From: Sclerotinia nivalis
Taxonomy: Eukaryota; Ascomycota; Leotiomycetes; Helotiales; Sclerotiniaceae
Length of the DNA stretch: 64,000 nt
Assembly (NCBI GenBank): GCA_029531795.1
Contig: JAPEIS010000015.1
Coordinates: 496,001-560,000 of the forward strand
Direction of reading: 5' to 3'
Under the pieces are notes generated by a model, which saw only the letters and a program-made list of their open reading frames with translations, had not been told where the DNA came from and made no database searches. A program made the translations under genes and the position numbers. This document shows positions 59,105 through 64,000 of this stretch, one piece after another. Each line of letters opens with the position of its first letter. Position 1 is the stretch's first letter.

Positions 59105-60396
59105 GATGAATAAATTAAGAGGGTTGGACTTTTAAGGAATTGAATCCGCTCTGCCATGCTTCTGTTCTTGTGCGGGGGCGGCAGAATATTTCGAGCTAAG
59201 CCTAATTGACTTCTCCGCCTTTCTCTACTTATGCAGCTCCCGGTGAGCTTTGTATGTTCCAGCAGATCTGATATCCGACTATGGGCCCTGCGAATATTAA
59301 CACGTACAATATGCAGCTACATCTAGATCTACATCGTAGGTCTTGTAAAGTATAAAGCAATGGCTTCTTGACTTCAACGGAAAGAACGGTACTATATTCT
59401 ATGTATTTTCAGATATATGCGCGACAAGGACAAGTTAGACAATGCTCTTCGATGCATCGCACCAACATAACTCCAGCACACCACCTTCAGACGAAGAAAC
59501 TGTCCAAAGCTGTTCTTCTGATCCTCCCCCAAAATCCTCCCACTCATGCATTGAGGGATAAGCTTCGGGGAAAAGGATTGTTTATCCGAATTCGGATAGC
59601 CCTATTCGACTATCAACTAACTACTCCATACATCGGAAATATATGCATTGGCCTGTGAAAAGCACTCGTTCCCAATATATTGGGACATTGTCATGAAATG
59701 CAATTGGATATACCGATAGTGAGGAACCAGATAATGTCCTATTCGAAGATCTAGTCGACTTTATACCTCCATTGGTCCAAGGAGGGTATGAGCATCACAT
59801 TCGGCAGGAGACGGTCTTTACTGCACAAGCTCATTTGCATTATGCAGATTTAGAAGCTATATGATAGATAGTATGTTGTCGTTTTGTCACATTTTGTGGC
59901 CAGTTTTTGTAGAGCAAGATGCCATGATTTCCCGATACTCATAAACAAATTCCACCTACGTACGGAATAGAAAATGTTAAGCATATTGCCAATGCCTTAG
60001 GCCCCCACCCCATGGGCGCATAGTATTTCCATTTGAGGATCATTTCTCCCCCTCTTCCCTCACCCAACCATTCTGACCATGAATCACTTCTTCCAAGGAA
60101 GATCTTTCCCACGTCATTCTTGCACCATCTTTGCTATTTGACGTGATAATTCCACTAACTTCTATAGTTTCACTAACACTTCCATTCCTAGATCAAAGCA
60201 ACTCAGCTCACACGACTACAGAAACCATGTCTTTCCCCTGTACTTTCGTACTTCAAAATACTCTGCGTGTTTTGGATGAGCATTCCACATAAACAAAATC
60301 TTTCGCAGACTCTGTATATTCCCGTATATTTCGATTCTCTTTTGACTGCCGATTGCGGCCGTTTCCAAATCACCATTCCGATCTGATGTCGTGGGC
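59105..60396. other. Intergenic, nothing recognised
   Basis: The divergent starts of COA6 and the AnmK-like gene lie at the ends of this 1.3-kb region. No gene, RNA or repeat seen. Confidence 0.45.
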
Positions 60397-61925
60397 ATGG
60401 TCATGGTTATGAATGGTTTGATACCGGCCCCAAAAGGTCGCGTTAGAACGAAAGTTGGTCATAAATACCTCGAAGCTTTACAATCAAAAGTAGATGGAGG
60501 TTATCAAAGTTCAAGCTCCTCATCTTCTGATGATGGCGCCCAAAATTCCCCCGGTTTGAATCTATTGATACTTGGAATCACTTCTGGGACTGCGATGGAT
60601 GATATTGACTTCGCACTCTGTCGTTATACTCAGGAATCTCCAGAGTCACCATTACACTTGGATCTTATACAGGTATACAACAACAAGACTGCCGCTGCAG
60701 AACACAAACTGATTGCTCCCAGTATGATTCAGTGGTTATGCCTTCGAAGATTCGATCCGAGATCCTGTCGATGTTACAAGAAGACGCCGCTCCACCAAGT
60801 ATGCTATCGCAAATGGACGCAGAGATGGGTCATACTTTCGCGAACGCTATACACATATTTGCACAAAAACATGGCATTTCAGTTGATGACATCGATTTGA
60901 TTGGATCCGGAGGGCAGCTCGTAACCTTGACCGGTGCCCCGCCTCGAGGACAACATCGATCGAACATGTGTTTAGGAGAAGGAGCTGTGATATCTGCAAA
61001 AACAGGTGTAACAACCGTTTCCGACTATCGGACGGCAGAACAAGCAGTCGGCAGACAAGGTGCTCCTTTATTTGCATACTTGGTCGGGTTATTATTGCAT
61101 CATCCTACAAGATTACAAATTTGCATAACAATTGGAGGCATTACAACTATTTGTTTCATCCCATCCGATAAAAAAGGCGGAATAGACGCAATGTACGATT
61201 GGGATACAGGTCCAGGCACTTGTATGATTGATGCAGCCTATCGTCACTTTGGCCTCGATCCACAAACGGACCAGCCCTCTTTCCTACACGGTGAAATATG
61301 CCATGAAATAATCGAACAACTCCTTACCAACGATGAATATCTCAGCACACGACCGCCAAAAACCACGGCCAGGGAAATTTATGGTGACGCTATGGCATAC
61401 AAGATTATAGGCATGTGCGCATATCGAGGTTGTTCACCTGCAGATACAATATCTACTATCACACGTTTTACTTCCGCCAGCATAGCCCAACAGATCCTCC
61501 TCTATGGTCCCGGTCGCGACGCTGTCAACGCAGCTGATATAACAGTCGATGGCCGCGGCATGTCACACACCTCTTTGATGTCAGACCTCCAAGCCGAATT
61601 CCCAAAAGCCCGTTTTGGCAGCTTCGATAAAACTGGCATCCCTTCAAATGCGAAGAAAGCAGTAGGATTCGCGATGCAAGCAATGGAAGCATTACTGGGA
61701 CGAGCATTGCCAGTCCCGACTAATGCGGATGTAAGGAGACCAAATACCATTACGGGAAAACTAGCCCCAGGACTTAGGTGGAGGGAGGTCATGGAGAAGA
61801 GTGTTAGGTTTGGCGGGAACGGGAGAGGATGGGAGGGGCTCCCTGAGGTGAGAGAGTTGGTTGTTAGGCAGAGGGAGTGGGATAGAGAGGATGTTTCTGG
61901 CAATGGGAAGGAGAGGGTATTTTAG
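60397..61925 (+). CDS. Fungal AnmK-family (anhydro-N-acetylmuramic acid kinase-like) protein
   Basis: Exons 60397-60672 and 60723-61925 (50-bp intron) give 492 residues, about 120 longer than bacterial AnmK. Family blocks are GITSGTAMDDIDFALCRY, VDDIDLIGSGGQLVT, KTGVTTVSDYRTAEQAVGRQ, ICITIGGITTICFIP, DWDTGPGTCMIDAAYRHF (the Asp before TGPG is the expected catalytic base) and TRPPKTTAREIYGD. Bacterial AnmK phosphorylates 1,6-anhydro-MurNAc during peptidoglycan recycling, a substrate fungi do not make. Several usually invariant residues differ: SGT-x-x-DG reads DD, the HGQ motif reads GGQ, and the DKDG-type motif is absent. The N-terminal 50 residues include a Ser run. A divergent enzyme or pseudoenzyme is likely. 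Start is the first of three closely spaced in-frame ATGs. Confidence 0.85.
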
Positions 61926-64000
61926 GTCTGCATAGATTCTACTGGAGTTTTGTTTTACTTCCTTCTTGGGTGGATATTTACTAGAGAGTGATTTAACTCA
62001 TGATTCGATATCCATAAGCGTATAGTTATTCATAGACAGGACATATGAAATTTTTACAGTCAATATCTAATTCATTTAATGTCATGGGAATACTAACCTC
62101 AACCCCAAATTAATCCCAGAACAAGTAACACAAAGTATCTCACATAGGTAGTAAGTCTCACCCAAGTGACAAAGTAACACCCATGGCTCACGACAAATCA
62201 TGAAGCAAATGAATGACATGACTTGTAAATGGTGTCCCAGCTTATCAATCGGCATTATTTATGATATAATTAACACATTAACATAAGTTAGTACGGCCAC
62301 ACAGATAAAAATCCAGATCCAGCTTTGATTTCTAAATTTCTAGAGTAGATACATGGACTTCTCATTCTAGTCATCTATCTACGAGATGTGGAGATTTGGA
62401 GGAACATATATATACTATTGTTGTACAATACGGCATTGCGATATGATTATAGCCGTGGCAATGGCAATGGCAATAATAGTAGCAGTGACATTGATAGTGG
62501 TAGTAACTTTAAACTCCTCCTTCCTCTTCCTCTTCCTCTTCCTCTCCCTCTCCCTCTCTAAAACAACCCTTCAAATCCCTACTCAATTTCGCATATAAGC
62601 ATACCTAATCTTTAACCTCTAATACATACAAAAATCCTTCCAAACCGAATATATATCAATATTTCGTGCGATTCGGGTACTAATTAATGATATGCGATAG
62701 AAAACTGTTCGAAGCGTAGCCGGATAGCAATTGGCTAGGAGGTAGGTTGATGAAATATATGGGTGTAATATTGGGTATGTATTTATTCAGTGAATGAGAA
62801 GTTGAGAAGTTGGAATTTTGGGAGGTGGCAGGGAGGGGGGTTGGTATTGTTGATTTTGCTGATGTGTTTTATGTTGTTGTCGATGTTGCTGTTGCTTCTT
62901 GTATGCTTTATTATGGGATTACATTATCAAATTCCGAAAAAGAAATACGTATCAAGTTTTCTTTCGAGATTCAAGATTCAAGATTCGAGAAATGACATCC
63001 CAGGGTTTTTGGAAGATACCTCGGAATTTCCAATGCGTGATGGAGAATCACGAGTCCATAATGATACTCATTTTATTGTTCTGAATATATCGCATTCTGC
63101 CAGATATCGATATCGATATCGGTGTCTATCTTACCAATCCCCGCATTCTCTTTGGAGAATTCTGCTTTTATATCATGTATACATTTATTCCCACCCAAGT
63201 TCTCGTTGTATGAATCACAAATAATGAAGGACGTAGGTACGAGACGAGACGCGAAAAAAAGAATGGGGCGAATATTAATGATGAACATTTGGGCGAGCAA
63301 ATATGTGGAAAAACGAGTTTGTAGGCTGGTATATATGAAGATGGGTATCTAGATAGATAACGAGATGTAAGTGACAAACTGAATTAAGATCATTTATAGC
63401 ATGTTTTGCATCTTTGCTGTCAAGCCGACTCAATCTTTATATAAAAGGATGTTGTATGTCAGCTTTGATAGCTAGAGATTGTCGGAATGGAGGTCTGCAA
63501 TATTCTCCCAAACAGTCCATTTCCTTCCCTAGTGCCCATATCAAAGTATGGATATCTAATGCCACAGTTCCTTCGTCGACAAACACGCAAATCAAAAAGT
63601 AAAGCATACCGGCGCTATGTTGTAGCAGCTAGGAGTGTCACACAGGTCTTCTAACCCCGCTCCCCTGCCTCTCTCTTCCCGGGGACTTTTCCTCCTGCCC
63701 CCCATGAGGGGCGACAAGGTTTTTGTATTTGATTTTATTATCCTTCCTGCATTTTCAGTTGTCTTTGCTTTCATATTTTGAGATGAAAAGGTGTGTCAAA
63801 GGTAAGGGAGAAGATATAGAACAAGCGGGGATGGTATTTGTTTACTTTTGTGATGAAAGCTGTGACAAGCGAATTATATCGGAAGCGATAAATCCACCAA
63901 TACATTTGATATTCAGGGGAACGGAAAAATATTTCAGCGGGAAGGAGGAAAAGGATCGCAAGACCACTTCTAAACCTACCTACCGTCTTGTTCTTTCACT
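61926..64000. other. Gene-free right end of the window
   Basis: No credible gene. A CCTCTT/CCCTCT microsatellite lies at about 62517-62560, and an ATCGAT repeat at 63105-63121. Small overlapping frames near 62.8-63.4 kb look spurious. Confidence 0.45.

Noticed and set aside
62790..63224. 144-codon hydrophobic frame near the right end
   Set aside because: The hydrophobic part arises from T/G-rich low-complexity DNA and three overlapping frames compete; no motif or splice support.

Overview
The window looks like nuclear DNA of a filamentous ascomycete. Genes are split by GT-AG introns of about 40-130 bp, coding strands are intermixed without operons, tRNA-Pro and tRNA-Ile carry introns, and the gene set (secreted GH79 and GH43-CBM35 hydrolases, a Mae1-type transporter, DHA1 MFS, GT17, Coa6, F-box/LRR) is typically fungal. 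Moderate A+T content and this repertoire would fit Helotiales/Sclerotiniaceae, but that placement is inference only.

Layout. 1-4 kb: 3' part of a raffinose-synthase/alpha-galactosidase-like GH36 gene and an acyl-protein-thioesterase-like hydrolase. 4.2-11.0 kb: a broken charged-protein gene, then three paralogues of an unrecognised ~455-residue family, one of them decayed, in alternating orientation. 11.4-13.2 kb: succinate-semialdehyde dehydrogenase. 14.4-16.3 kb: first GH79. 18.2-24.8 kb: an orphan with an RHTFVH motif, an F-box/LRR gene and another orphan. 24.9-26.8 kb: ten-exon GH43-CBM35 gene. 28.1-28.9 kb: a decayed gene with stop codons. 29.4-30.7 kb: malate/TDT transporter. 31.8-33.7 kb: second GH79. 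34.5 kb: small cysteine-containing protein. 34.8-46.8 kb: a 12-kb gene-poor block with three tRNAs, a 55-56-bp minisatellite, an A+T-rich island, a textbook solo LTR and degenerate repeats. 46.9-52.8 kb: MFS transporter, small membrane protein and GT17. 56.2-61.9 kb: F-box/ankyrin gene, COA6 and a fungal AnmK homologue. The last 2 kb shows no gene.

Functional themes. The two GH79 enzymes and the GH43-CBM35 enzyme have predicted activities (uronic-acid removal, exo-beta-1,3-galactanase) that together suit plant arabinogalactan-protein breakdown, although they are dispersed over 19 kb. The other genes are mostly housekeeping or unrelated. Exon boundaries were set by hand: for each completed model I checked that the reading frame closes across every junction. 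Several long frames open with TTG or GTG rather than ATG, so I re-chose starts at the first credible ATG.
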